Below are positions 6,640-14,221 of a stretch of 64,000 nt of DNA, in pieces. A program made the translations under genes and the position numbers. Within the stretch, counting starts at the first letter, position 1, and each line of letters opens with the position of its first letter. Under the pieces are notes generated by a model. That model searched no databases. It worked only from the letters and a program-made list of their open reading frames with translations, and was not told the origin of the DNA. The stretch comes from Alloalcanivorax profundimaris (lineage in GTDB: Bacteria; Pseudomonadota; Gammaproteobacteria; Pseudomonadales; Alcanivoracaceae), in contig NZ_JABJWH010000016.1 of the NCBI RefSeq assembly GCF_015265435.1, positions 1-64,000 on the forward strand, read 5' to 3'.

Positions 6640-7998
6640 GCGACCTGCTGATCCAGGGCGCGGACGCGGTGATGACCGGCCGGGCCGGCGACGCCGCCCG
6701 CGCCGGCGCCGTGGACATTCGCGTGCGTGACGGCGTGATCAAGGAAATGGCCGCCGGGTTGACCCCGGCGGCCGGCGAGGAGGTGCTGGACGCGCGCGGC
6801 TGCGTGGTTTATCCGGGCTGGGTGAACACCCACCATCACCTGTTCCAGAGTGTGCTCAAGGCGGTGCCGGAAGGCATCAACGAACCGCTGTTCGGCTGGC
6901 TGGGGGCGGTGCCCTATCCGCGCCTGACCCGCATTCGCGACCGCCATCTGGGAGTGGCGGCGGAGGTGGGGCTGGCGGAGCTGCTGTTGTCCGGCACCAC
7001 CACCTGCGCCGATCACCATTACATCTACTACGGCGGTCTCGACAGCGAGATGGGCGACGTGCTGTTCGAGGTGGCGGAGCGGCTGGGGCTGCGCTTCACC
7101 CTGTGCCGGGGCGGCGCCACCGAAAAAAGGCCGCCACCCCGGTTACCCCAATGACCTGGAATCGGAAACCCTGGACGCCTACGTGGCGGACGTGGAGCGG
7201 CTCGCCGCCCGTTACCACCAGCCCGGCCCACGGGCCATGCGCCAGGTGGTGATGGCGCCCACCACGCCCACCTTCTCGGTGAACCCGGAAACCCTGCGCG
7301 AGCTGGCCCGGGCCGGCCGTGGCCTGGGCCTGCGGCTGCACAGCCACCTTTCCGAGACCTTCAATTACGTGGAGTACTGCCGCGACGTGCACGGCATGAC
7401 GCCGGTGGAATTCTGCGGCGAGCACGAATGGCTGGGCGAGGACGTCTGGTTCGCGCACATGGTGCACGTGGCGGATTCGGAGCTGCCGATCCTGGCGGAA
7501 ACCGGCACCGGCATCGCCCACTGCCCGCAGAGCAACTGCCGGCTGGGCAGCGGCATCGCCCGGGTGCCGGAAATGGCCGCCCGGGGCATCCCGGTTTCCC
7601 TGGCCGTGGACGGCGCCGCCTCCAACGAAGCCGCCGACATGATCCAGGAAGCGCACACCACCTGGATGATCCACCGTGCCCTGGGCGGCGCGGACGCGGT
7701 CACCGTGGAGGACGTGATCCATTGGGGCACGTCCGGCGGCGCCCGCGTGCTCGGCCTCGACCAGGTCGGCGAGCTGGCCCCGGGCCGCGCCGCCGATCTG
7801 GTCCTCTACGACCTGGATCAGCCGCGCTACTTCGGCATGCACGACCCGGCCATCGCGCCGGTGGCCGGCGGCGGCAGCGCCTCGGTGCGCCACCTGCTGG
7901 TGGACGGCCAGGTGCGGGTTCGCGACGGCGCCATCCCCGGCCTGGATCTGGCCGGCCTGCGCCAGCGCGCCGCCGACGTGGTGGCGGAACTGAACTGA
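6636..7998 (+). pseudogene. 8-oxoguanine deaminase, frameshifted at an A6 run
   Basis: Two adjoining frames together make one full amidohydrolase of about 453 residues. The first runs from GTG 6636 (overlapping the Rieske stop) and has NTHHHLFQSV, the metal HxH region typical of 8-oxoguanine deaminases. It ends early at 7154. The second frame continues with HPGYPNDLESET, then HSHLSE, HCPQSNCRLGSG and VDGAASNE. The switch occurs at or near the run of six A at 7123-7128 after GGATE; removing one A restores reading (TEKGRHPGYP). This may be a real inactivating indel, a sequencing error, or transcript slippage. An active product would convert 8-oxoguanine to urate. Flanking genes are intact and codon use after the shift is normal, so decay, if real, is recent. 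Confidence 0.8.
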
Positions 7999-8028
7999 GG
8001 GGCGCGGGGCGCCCCGGGAGACGCAATC

Positions 8029-9003
8029 ATGGATACAGCCAGACAGGCCGAGGCCGCCAGCATTCCGGTGATCGACTTCGGCCCCTTTCTGCACGGCGGT
8101 GCCGAGGACCGTCAGGCGGTGGCGCGGGCCATGCGCCAGGCCAGCGCCGACTGGGGCTTTTTCTATCTCTCCAATCACGGCGTGCCGGCGGATTTGCTGC
8201 GCCGCTCGTTCCAGGCGTCCCAGGATTTCTTCGCCCTGCCCGAAGCGGAAAAGCAAAGCGTGGCCTGGCAGACCGCCAGCAGTAACCGGGGCTATGTGGC
8301 GGTACGCCGCGAGCGCCTGGACGCCAGCAAACCCGGTGATCTCAAGGAGGCCTTCAACGCCGGGCCGGAAACCGGCCCGGACGACCTGCCCGAGGAAGAG
8401 CGGCCCTACCGGCTGAACCGCTGGCCGGCCGGGCACCCGGCGTTCCGCGCCACGGTGATGGAACTCATGGACGGCTGCGTGGCGGCTTCCAACCGGGTGT
8501 TGTCGGCGTTCGCCCTGGCCCTGGATTTGCCGGACGGCTTCTTCGTCGACAGCCATGACCAGCTTCACCACACCCTGCGGCTGCTGCATTACCCGCCGCT
8601 GCCGGAAGGGTTCCAGCCCCAGGGCGGCGAACGGCGCGCCGGCGCCCACACCGACTACGGCAGCATTACCTTGTTGTTCCAGGACGGCATCGGTGGCCTG
8701 GAAGTGCGCACCCGGGACGGCGAGTGGATCACCGCGCCGCCGATCCCGGACACCGTGGTGGTCAACACCGGGGACCTGATGCAGCGCTGGACCAACCATG
8801 TGTTCTGCTCCACGCCGCACCGGGTGTCGCCGTTCACCGCCGCCGGCTCGCCGGATCGCTATTCCATCGCGTTTTTCTGCCACCCGAATCCGGACGCGGA
8901 GATCCGCTGCATTGAAAGTTGCGCGGACGCGGATAACCCGCCCCGTTATCCGCCGATTCTGGCCGGCGATCATCTGATGGAAAAACTGAATGCCACTTAC
9001 TGA
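8029..9003 (+). CDS. isopenicillin N synthase-family Fe(II) oxygenase (copy 2)
   Basis: This 324-residue paralogue of the oxygenase at 4521-5459 has the same order of motifs: IPVIDFGPFL at the N-terminus, the iron ligands H207-x-D209 (HTDYGS) and H264 (STPHRV), and RYSIAFF with the carboxylate-binding R and S. All key residues are present. GGGAG lies about 7 nt before the ATG. A hairpin (GGGGCG/CGCCCC) in the 30-nt gap after the deaminase may modulate translation. The stop overlaps the start of the downstream MFS gene. Keeping two intact copies suggests different substrates or successive oxidation steps, which the sequence alone cannot resolve. Confidence 0.83.
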   Translation: MDTARQAEAASIPVIDFGPFLHGGAEDRQAVARAMRQASADWGFFYLSNHGVPADLLRRSFQASQDFFALPEAEKQSVAWQTASSNRGYVAVRRERLDASKPGDLKEAFNAGPETGPDDLPEEERPYRLNRWPAGHPAFRATVMELMDGCVAASNRVLSAFALALDLPDGFFVDSHDQLHHTLRLLHYPPLPEGFQPQGGERRAGAHTDYGSITLLFQDGIGGLEVRTRDGEWITAPPIPDTVVVNTGDLMQRWTNHVFCSTPHRVSPFTAAGSPDRYSIAFFCHPNPDAEIRCIESCADADNPPRYPPILAGDHLMEKLNATY

Positions 9004-10195
9004 GCCGCCTCCGGCGGCGGTGAAGGCGGCGGCCACGCCGGCGGTGGGGCTGGGCTGGATCGCGGTGATGATCGCCGTGGCCGGGCTCAACCTGCGCCCG
9101 CTGCTTACCTCCCTGGGCGTCAGCCTGGAAGCGGTGCGCCTGGACCTGGGGCTGAGCAGCGCCGGCGCCGGCCTGCTCGCCGCCGTGCCCACCTTCTGCA
9201 TGGGCGCGGTGGCCCTGGTGGGCGGCTGGCTGATCGGCCGGCTGGGCATTGGCGTGGGCATGCGCGTGGCGCTGTGGCTGGTGGCCATGGGCTGCGCCCT
9301 TCGCTGGGCCGGCCTGCAGCCGGCGGTGATGTTCGCCGCCACCCTGCTGGGCGGGCTGGGCGTGGCCTGCGGCCAGGTGCTGATCCCGGTGGTGGTGAAG
9401 CAATATTTTCCCGGCCGCGCCGCCTTGATGATGGGCATTTTCACCACCGCCATGAACCTGGGCGCGGCGGTAGGGGCGGCGGCCACGCCGGCGTTGATGA
9501 ACGGCGCCGGCGGTGACTGGCGCCCGGCGCTGGGCGTCTGGGCCCTGCCGGCGCTGGTGGCCGCCTTGCTGTGGCCGGCGCGGCTGGAGCGGGCCCGTGG
9601 CGACGCCGCCCGCGCCTTGCCCTGGCGGGACCCGCTGGCCTGGCGCATGGCGCTGTTCCTGGGCACCGGTTCGGTGGCCTACATGTCGTTGCTGGCGTGG
9701 CTGGTGCCCTTCTATGTGGCCCAGGGCCACAGCCAGGCCCAGGGCGCGGCCCTGCTCACCGTGTTCACCGGCGCGCAGATCGCCGGGGCGCTGCTGGTGC
9801 CGCCGCTGGCTCAGTTCAAGCGTGACCGCCGCCCGGCGCTGGCGATCACCCTGGCCCTGCTGATGGTGGGGGTGGCCGGCTTCTGGTGGTCGCCGGAGCC
9901 CGGCGGCGTGCTGTGGGCGGTGATCGCCGGGATCGGGCTGGGCGGCTCCTTCCCGCTGGCGCTGACCCTGCCGCTGGATTACGCCGCCACGCCCACGGAG
10001 GCGGGGCGGCTGTCGGCGCTGGTGCAGGGGCTGGCCATGTTGATGGGCGCGCTGGGGCCCCTGGTCTTCGGCGTGCTGCGCGATGGCTACGGCTTCCCCG
10101 CGGCCATGCTGTTTTTGCTGTTGTCGGTGGTGGCGTCGTTCCTGATCGGTCTGACCTTCCGGCCGCCGCCCGCTAATGAGGAGAACCCCCGATGA
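8990..10195 (+). CDS. MFS transporter, CynX/NimT-like
   Basis: This 401-residue inner-membrane protein has about 12 hydrophobic segments and begins with a short proline/alanine-rich cytoplasmic tail. AGLNLRPLLTSLG in the first helix and GGWLIGRLG after the second resemble the cyanate permease-like (CynX/NimT) branch of the major facilitator superfamily. It overlaps the oxygenase upstream by 14 nt and the Rieske gene downstream by 4 nt, so all three are translationally coupled. It probably imports the small nitrogenous substrate, or exports a product, of the coupled oxygenases. The substrate is unknown; relatives handle cyanate and 2-nitroimidazole. Confidence 0.82.
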   Translation: MPLTEPPPAAVKAAATPAVGLGWIAVMIAVAGLNLRPLLTSLGVSLEAVRLDLGLSSAGAGLLAAVPTFCMGAVALVGGWLIGRLGIGVGMRVALWLVAMGCALRWAGLQPAVMFAATLLGGLGVACGQVLIPVVVKQYFPGRAALMMGIFTTAMNLGAAVGAAATPALMNGAGGDWRPALGVWALPALVAALLWPARLERARGDAARALPWRDPLAWRMALFLGTGSVAYMSLLAWLVPFYVAQGHSQAQGAALLTVFTGAQIAGALLVPPLAQFKRDRRPALAITLALLMVGVAGFWWSPEPGGVLWAVIAGIGLGGSFPLALTLPLDYAATPTEAGRLSALVQGLAMLMGALGPLVFGVLRDGYGFPAAMLFLLLSVVASFLIGLTFRPPPANEENPR

Positions 10196-11181
10196 ACGTC
10201 ATGGAGCACCCCGTCTTTCGTCGTTTCTGGTACCCGGTGATGCCGCTGTCCCACCTGGAGGCGGGCCCGCGCCGGTTCGTCCTGCTCGGTGAACCGCTGG
10301 TGCTGTTCCTGGACGCGGACGGCGTTCCGGCCGCCCTGGAGGATCGCTGTTGCCACCGCAGTGCCCAACTGTCCCTGGGCGATGTTTGCCAGGGCCGGGT
10401 GGCCTGCCCCTACCACGGCTGGCAATACGACCGCACCGGCCAGTGCGTGCATGTGCCGCAGATGCCGGACCGGGATCCGGGCCCCAAGCGGCGGGTGCGC
10501 GCCTTTCATTGCGACACCCGCTATGGCTACGCCTGGGTGGCTCTGGAGGATCCGATCTACCAGATTCCCGCCATTCCGGAGGCCGGCGAACCGGACTTCG
10601 AGTTGATCCAGGAGTTCTACGAGGAGTGGAAGGTGGGCGGCCTGCGGGTGATGGAGAACGAGCTGGACATGGCTCACCCCAGCTATGTGCACCTGGGCAC
10701 CTTCGGCAGCCCGGAGCATCTGGTGGCCCGGGACGCCCACATCGAGGAATTCGACGGTGGCTTTCACTACACCGGCCGGCTTGGCGTCACCCAGGCCCAC
10801 CATGCCCAGGAGGACGCCAACGAACGGTTCCTGGATTGTTCCTGGTTCGCGCCCTTCGTGTGCCGGCTGCGCATCAACTACGCCGATGGCGGGCCGGCCC
10901 ACGTGATCGTCAATTGCCAGGTGCCCATCGACCACGGTCGCTCCCAGGTGGTGCAGTTCTGCCTGCAGCAGGATGATGGCGGCGGCTTTGACCGCGAGGC
11001 GCTGCTGGCCTTCGATCGCAAGGTGACCCTGGAGGATAAGCACGTGCTGGAGAGCACCGACCCGGATATGCCGTTGGACCCGCGTGGTGAAAAACACATG
11101 GAGTCCGATAAGCCGGGGCTGGTGATCCGGCGCATGATGGAGCGGCTGATCGAGGAGCATGAGTCGGCGGCGTCGGTCTGA
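10192..11181 (+). CDS. Rieske non-haem iron oxygenase, alpha subunit (copy 2)
   Basis: This 329-residue paralogue of the protein at 5590-6639 shares the N-terminal RFWYPVMPLS, the Rieske ligands C53-x-H55 and C72-x2-H75 (CPYHGW) and the mononuclear iron segment ELDMAHPSYVH. The first Rieske loop reads CCHRSAQLSLG, with one extra cysteine. It is the last gene of the run driven from 3431. The MFS stop overlaps its start by 4 nt. No reductase partner is present. Together with the IPNS-type copy 2 it forms a second oxygenase module (oxygenase, permease, Rieske), parallel to the first (binding protein, oxygenase, Rieske, deaminase). Confidence 0.85.
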   Translation: MNVMEHPVFRRFWYPVMPLSHLEAGPRRFVLLGEPLVLFLDADGVPAALEDRCCHRSAQLSLGDVCQGRVACPYHGWQYDRTGQCVHVPQMPDRDPGPKRRVRAFHCDTRYGYAWVALEDPIYQIPAIPEAGEPDFELIQEFYEEWKVGGLRVMENELDMAHPSYVHLGTFGSPEHLVARDAHIEEFDGGFHYTGRLGVTQAHHAQEDANERFLDCSWFAPFVCRLRINYADGGPAHVIVNCQVPIDHGRSQVVQFCLQQDDGGGFDREALLAFDRKVTLEDKHVLESTDPDMPLDPRGEKHMESDKPGLVIRRMMERLIEEHESAASV

Positions 11182-11221
11182 GTCCTGGCTCGGGCCTTAT
11201 CCTGGCGTGGGTTCTCCATCT

Positions 11222-11253
11222 GGCCCACACCGAGACGCTTCGAGGTGGCGTCA
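11222..11253 (+). repeat. dispersed extragenic repeat, copy A
   Basis: A 32-bp sequence starting GGCCCACACCGAGACGC is 31/32 identical to 26161-26192, and its first part is inverted at 25988-26005. It contains a small hairpin GACGC...GCGTC. It lies just after the Rieske gene. Confidence 0.75.
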
Positions 11254-11270
11254 TGTTCGGCTTCGCTATT

Positions 11271-11280
11271 TTGTATACAA
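11271..11280. promoter_or_regulatory. TTGTATACAA operator 5 (GntR-type)
   Basis: This is the most symmetrical copy of the motif, a perfect 10-bp palindrome. It lies 532 bp before the porin start and 90 bp after the Rieske stop, so its target is unclear: a long porin leader or an unrecognised RNA. Confidence 0.55.
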
Positions 11281-11528
11281 AAATACGTCTGAAAGGTTGA
11301 ATTTTCACCGCTTTCTTTCCGTTCGCCGGGCCCGGCGGGTGCTCATGGCCCCGTCTCGCCCGGCTTTTTTCTGTCCCCGTTCTTGTATTTTCCCCGCGCC
11401 CCCATAGGGCGGAATTTCCCGATTCGCCCCAAAAGCGGGCAGTAAATACCCGGTCCGCTGACCGCCTTCCCTCCGTTTGACGTCCTGTTCACCCGTCCGC
11501 CGTGCTTTTCAGGCCGCCGCCGAGCGGC

Positions 11529-11567
11529 TGGCACGCATCTTGAAGGTAGAGGCTTACCGTGTATGCA
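11529..11567 (+). promoter_or_regulatory. weak sigma-54-like promoter with degenerate operator for the porin
   Basis: TGGCACG-CATC-TTGAA at 11529-11544 has a perfect -24 box but GA in place of the invariant GC at -12. TGTATGCA at 11560-11567 (seven of eight) follows 16 bp later, copying the promoter-operator layout seen at 1495 and 3431. Confidence 0.35.
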
Positions 11568-11811
11568 AGGCTGGTTTTCGCCAGTCCGGTGCACAGGACA
11601 GCGGCATGCCGCGGCCCGAGCCGCCATGCCCCAGGAGTCGCCGCCGCGGGACGTGGCGGCGTCGGATGCAAGAGGGTTTCGCCGCCGGGCGGGAAGACGG
11701 CGGGAATCCGGGGGACACCGGCCATACCGGTGGATCGAGGACGCCTTCGGCGCGGTTCGGACTTGGTTTTCGACGCCCGAGCGCCTCCCCACTTTTTAGA
11801 GAGGAAAGCAC

Positions 11812-12894
11812 GTGAAGCTTAACAGTAAGGTTGCTAAGAGTTTGGGGGCCGCCACCTTGATGGGCGCGAGCGGCATGGCCAGCGCGGATGTGGAAGTGGA
11901 CTTTTACGGTTTGCTGGATCTGTTCGCCGGCAGCCGGGAAAGCGCCGTGGCCGCGGACGATTCCAAGGTGCTGGACGCCGGCGGCATGACCACGTCCTAC
12001 GTGGGCTTCAATGCCACCGCGGACATCAACGAAAGCACCCTGGCGTTCGCCAAGGCGGAAATGTTCCTGCGCCCGGACACCGGCGACGACGGCCGCTACA
12101 ACGGCGACGAGTTCTTCGCCCGCGCCGCCCAGGTGGGTGTCCAGGGTGATCTGGGTACCTTCGCCGCCGGCCGGGTTAGCGCGCCCATGTTCCTGCCGGT
12201 GATCTTTTCCAACCCGTTCGGCGGTTCCTTCGTGTTCTCGCCGGCGATCCTGCACTCCTACCAGGGCGGCAACTACGGCGCCACCGTCGGTGATTCCGGC
12301 TGGAGCAACGGCCTGACCTACACCTCCCCGAGCATGAGCGGCCTGACCGCCACCGTGACCTATGCCTTCGGCGAGGAAGAGGGCGAGGACTCCGAGAACA
12401 AGTTCGGCGGCAACCTGGTGTACCGCAACGGTGGCCTGATGCTCACCGCCGCGGCCCATTCCGTGAAGCAGGGCGCCCTGAACAGCGGCGACAGCCCGGG
12501 CTTTGGTGAGAGCGGTGGCCTGGCCGCCATCGGCGGCGGTGCCTTCTCCATCACCGACCAGGACGCCTACCTGGTGGGCGCCAGCTACGACTTCGAGGTG
12601 ATCAAGGTGTACGGCATGTTCCACAGCCTGAATACCGATACCACCACCGGCGACGTGGACGTGGACACCTATCAGGGCGGCGTGGATATCCCGGTGGGCC
12701 CGGGCTCGGTACTGGCTTCCTACGCCAACTCCGATTTCGAGGGTGACATCGACACCGAGCGCAAGACCTGGACCGTCGGCTACGACTGGATCGTCAACGA
12801 GCAGTTCGACGTGTACGCCAACTACATGAACGACGACGTCGACGACCTCGGCGACGGCGACACCTACGGCGTGGGTGCGCGCTTCAAGTTCTAA
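11812..12894 (+). CDS. outer-membrane porin (Gram-negative general porin type)
   Basis: This 360-residue beta-barrel outer-membrane protein has a signal peptide of about 23 residues ending SGMASA before DVEVDFYG, alternating amphipathic strands rich in aromatic and acidic residues, and a C-terminal phenylalanine (GVGARFKF) required for barrel assembly. The start is GTG at 11812 with GAGAGGAAAG just upstream. It stands between the oxygenase operon and the hydrolase/ABC operon and probably lets the cluster's substrates cross the outer membrane. A 12-bp GC-rich hairpin follows the stop. The family is clear but solute specificity cannot be read. Confidence 0.88.
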   Translation: MKLNSKVAKSLGAATLMGASGMASADVEVDFYGLLDLFAGSRESAVAADDSKVLDAGGMTTSYVGFNATADINESTLAFAKAEMFLRPDTGDDGRYNGDEFFARAAQVGVQGDLGTFAAGRVSAPMFLPVIFSNPFGGSFVFSPAILHSYQGGNYGATVGDSGWSNGLTYTSPSMSGLTATVTYAFGEEEGEDSENKFGGNLVYRNGGLMLTAAAHSVKQGALNSGDSPGFGESGGLAAIGGGAFSITDQDAYLVGASYDFEVIKVYGMFHSLNTDTTTGDVDVDTYQGGVDIPVGPGSVLASYANSDFEGDIDTERKTWTVGYDWIVNEQFDVYANYMNDDVDDLGDGDTYGVGARFKF

Positions 12895-12910
12895 CCGTTC
12901 GCGCTGCCTT

Positions 12911-12942
12911 GGGGCGGCGGCGTCCCTCTGCGTCGCCGCCCC
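12911..12942 (+). terminator. GC-rich hairpin after the porin
   Basis: A 12-bp stem with one mismatch (GGGGCGGCGGCG at 12911-12922 against 12931-12942) closes an 8-nt loop 16 bp after the porin stop. No T-run follows, so it may stabilise the porin message or attenuate read-through into the downstream hydrolase genes rather than fully terminate. Confidence 0.45.
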
Positions 12943-12998
12943 GGGGTGCCGCCTTACGGCCGATTCTCCGCGCTAAAGCAGTAAAGGGGCCGAGCCAT

Positions 12999-13796
12999 AT
13001 GAGCGACCATTCCCCAACACACCACACCGAACTTCTGCCGCTGGGCCCCCGGCCCGGCGGCCAGTGGCGGGTCAGCGACCGGGTCGCCGACCTCAGCCGC
13101 CGCGGACCGGCGCCGCGTCCCGTTGACGTGCCGGCCGCGCCCAAGTCCCTGGTGCTCGACCTGAATCGCACGGCGCTGATCGTCGTCGACATGCAGAACG
13201 ATTTCTGCACCCCCGGCGGCTGGCTGGATCACATCGGCGTGGACACCACGCCGGCGCGCCGGCCGGTGGCGCCGCTGCAAAGCCTGTTGCCCGCCCTGCG
13301 CCACGCCGGCGTGCCGGTGATCTGGGTGAACTGGGGCAACCGCGAGGATCTGATCAACATCTCCCCGGCGCTGCGCCACGTCTACAACGGCAGCGGCCGG
13401 GACGTGGGCCTGGGTGACCCGGTGCCGGGCACCGGCGCGCCGGTACTGCAAAAAGACAGCTGGGGCGCCGCGGTGATCGATGACCTGAGCATCGACGACC
13501 GGGACATCCGCGTGGACAAGTTCCGCATGAGCGGCTTCTGGGACTCGCCCCTGGATTCCATTCTTCGCAACCTGGGCGTCAGCACCTGCCTGTTCGCCGG
13601 CGTCAACGCCGACCAGTGCGTGCTGCACACCCTGGCGGACGCCAACTTCCTGGGCTACGACACCATCCTGCTGGAGGACTGCACCGCCACCACGTCCCCG
13701 GATTTCTGTTGGGACGCCACGCTTTACAACGCCCGCCAGATTTTCGGGTTCACCGCCCTGTCCGCGGATCTGATTCCGGCTTTGGAGACTTCCTGA
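12999..13796 (+). CDS. isochorismatase-family cysteine hydrolase
   Basis: This 265-residue soluble amidase-type hydrolase has the catalytic triad D64 (VVDMQNDF), K174 (VDKFRMSGF) and the nucleophile C207 (GVNADQCVLHT). The family includes ureidoacrylate amidohydrolase (RutB), biuret hydrolase and N-carbamoylsarcosine amidase, all of which cut carbamoyl or ureido groups; the SGF..SPLDSILR segment resembles RutB-type enzymes. The start at 12999 lies after AGGGG. It is followed by a cupin whose start overlaps its stop. In this setting it most likely releases ammonia and CO2 from a ureido intermediate, although creatinine- or biuret-type substrates are alternatives. Confidence 0.85.
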   Translation: MSDHSPTHHTELLPLGPRPGGQWRVSDRVADLSRRGPAPRPVDVPAAPKSLVLDLNRTALIVVDMQNDFCTPGGWLDHIGVDTTPARRPVAPLQSLLPALRHAGVPVIWVNWGNREDLINISPALRHVYNGSGRDVGLGDPVPGTGAPVLQKDSWGAAVIDDLSIDDRDIRVDKFRMSGFWDSPLDSILRNLGVSTCLFAGVNADQCVLHTLADANFLGYDTILLEDCTATTSPDFCWDATLYNARQIFGFTALSADLIPALETS

Positions 13797-14221
13797 TGTT
13801 GCCGTTCTTCAAGCGCCCCGAGCAGTTCGAGGCCTTCCGTATCAAGGAAGGGGAGAGCAACCGGCTCGTGGTGATGTTCGATTCGATCAAGGAAAAACTG
13901 GATTTCATCGCCTGCGTGGAAATCTTCGACGCGGGTGGGCTGACGCCGCCCAACACCCACAAGGCCGCCGACGAGCTGTTCTTCGTCCTGGAAGGCGAGG
14001 GCCGGGCCCGCTGTGACGACGACTGGGTGGAACTGCGCAAGGGCGACGCCATGGTGGTGCCCGCCGGCGCCGAGCACGTGGTGGAAAACACCGGCCACGG
14101 CCGCCTCTACACCCTCACCGTGATGGTGCCCGACGAGAATTTCGCGCGGCTGATCCGTAACGGCGTACCCGACCAGCTGGACGCCGAGGATCTGCGCGTG
14201 CTCCAGGGAGTCGGCCAATGA
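13796..14221 (+). CDS. small cupin-domain protein
   Basis: This 141-residue single-domain cupin has a conserved barrel: NTHKAADELFFVLEGEG as the first cupin motif and KGDAMVVPAGAEHVVEN as the second, giving H, E and H metal-ligand candidates. It may be a small metal-dependent isomerase, dioxygenase or hydrolase, or bind a pathway intermediate. It overlaps the stop of the cysteine hydrolase (ATG at 13796) and the start of the CocE-type hydrolase (4 nt), so the three are translationally coupled. Ureidoglycolate lyases of purine breakdown have a cupin-like fold, but specific similarity is not evident. Confidence 0.78.
   Translation: MLPFFKRPEQFEAFRIKEGESNRLVVMFDSIKEKLDFIACVEIFDAGGLTPPNTHKAADELFFVLEGEGRARCDDDWVELRKGDAMVVPAGAEHVVENTGHGRLYTLTVMVPDENFARLIRNGVPDQLDAEDLRVLQGVGQ

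Larger units (their letters stand above)
11182..11811. other. 630-bp intergenic region upstream of the porin
   Basis: No convincing gene is seen. It holds a dispersed repeat copy at 11222-11253, a TTGTATACAA operator at 11271-11280, a weak sigma-54-like element at 11529-11544 and an imperfect TGTATGCA operator at 11560-11567. The unusual length leaves room for a leader RNA or an unannotated small RNA starting near the operator at 11271. Confidence 0.5.

Noticed and set aside
7122-7130. programmed -1 frameshift at AAAAAAG in the deaminase gene
   Set aside because: The downstream coding frame is reached by +1 or -2, not -1, and no stimulatory structure is evident.
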